The notes under the pieces: generated by a model | Seen by the model: the letters and a program-made list of their open reading frames with translations, nothing else | Databases searched by the model: none | What the model was told of the DNA's origin: nothing | Assembly (NCBI RefSeq): GCF_036248255.1 | Contig: NZ_CP109178.1 | Coordinates: 8,065,001-8,129,000, forward strand | DNA from: Streptomyces sp. NBC_01717 | GTDB lineage: Bacteria > Actinomycetota > Actinomycetes > Streptomycetales > Streptomycetaceae | Length of the DNA: 64,000 bases | Direction of reading: 5' to 3' | Shown: positions 63,966 through 64,000 of the stretch, piece by piece | Layout of the letters: each line of letters begins with the position of its first letter | Position numbering within the stretch: position 1 is the first letter of the stretch | Program-made: the position numbers and the translations under genes

Positions 63966-64000
63966 GGATGCCCCGCGACCCATCGGGTCGCGGGGCATCC
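63966..64000 (+). terminator. Terminator after the RpiR regulator
   Basis: Perfect 16-bp stem (63966-63981 with 63985-64000), loop ATC, 17 bases after the regulator stop, at the very end of the window. Confidence 0.85.

Overview
The window is high-GC DNA with abundant GTG starts, ATGA/GTGA stop-start overlaps, Tat and lipoprotein signals and many glycosidases. All of this points to an actinomycete, most likely Streptomyces or a close relative. Gene calls rest on family recognition from the translated sequence; no database search was run. | Layout. 1-4.6 kb: the 3' end of a thiolase-like gene, a DUF35 partner and an ADP-forming-type acyl-CoA ligase, which overlap or abut as one operon, then an MFS transporter. 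A convergent 14-TM DHA2 exporter follows (4.6-6.1 kb). 6.3-12.7 kb: a complete NHLM-type peptide export operon on the minus strand, made of an HlyD-like adaptor, a C39 peptidase/ABC transporter and a second ABC transporter. It is headed by a 75-aa double-glycine precursor whose core has no cysteine and a glycine-zipper pattern. 13.4-16.5 kb: remains of an acyl-CoA synthetase, a HAD phosphatase, an Lrp/AsnC regulator and an amino-acid permease. 17-25 kb: a FUSC exporter, a beta-propeller lactonase with a DasR-like site, a CbiX-like chelatase, an N-acetylglucosamine-kinase-like gene, uracil-DNA glycosylase, an Asp-box propeller and a cupin gene with a clear promoter/operator. 25-27.8 kb: a large membrane-bound PP2C phosphatase fused to an anti-sigma-type kinase domain. 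| 28-42.6 kb is a glucuronoxylan utilisation locus. A BxlR-like LacI regulator is divergent from a xylobiose-type ABC importer (bxlE, F, G) and a GH3 beta-xylosidase (bxlA). Next come a GH10 xylanase, a glucarate-dehydratase-like enolase, a sodium:solute symporter and a GH115 alpha-glucuronidase. The same 15-base palindromic element (CCCGAAAC, A or T, TTCGAC) lies before bxlE and before the xylanase, so the two halves are probably one regulon. The second half looks built to cut off, import and catabolise (4-O-methyl)glucuronate. | 42.8-44.6 kb: an Old Yellow Enzyme homologue and a DinB-like protein. 44.8-59 kb looks like an arabinose/galactose side-chain locus: a GH92 mannosidase remnant, a secreted PA14-GH2-LamG protein, a GH127-type beta-L-arabinofuranosidase with three nearly identical ricin-type repeats, a pentose/furanose ABC importer with two permeases, a LacI regulator and an aldose 1-epimerase. 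Related CGTTG-N-AAA elements precede the GH2, GH127 and importer genes. 59-64 kb: a NagZ-like GH3 N-acetylglucosaminidase, a double-GNAT protein, a beta-lactamase-fold serine hydrolase and an RpiR/MurR-like regulator, a set that suggests recovery of cell-wall amino sugars. | Not seen: tRNA or rRNA genes, insertion sequences, CRISPR arrays or phage genes.
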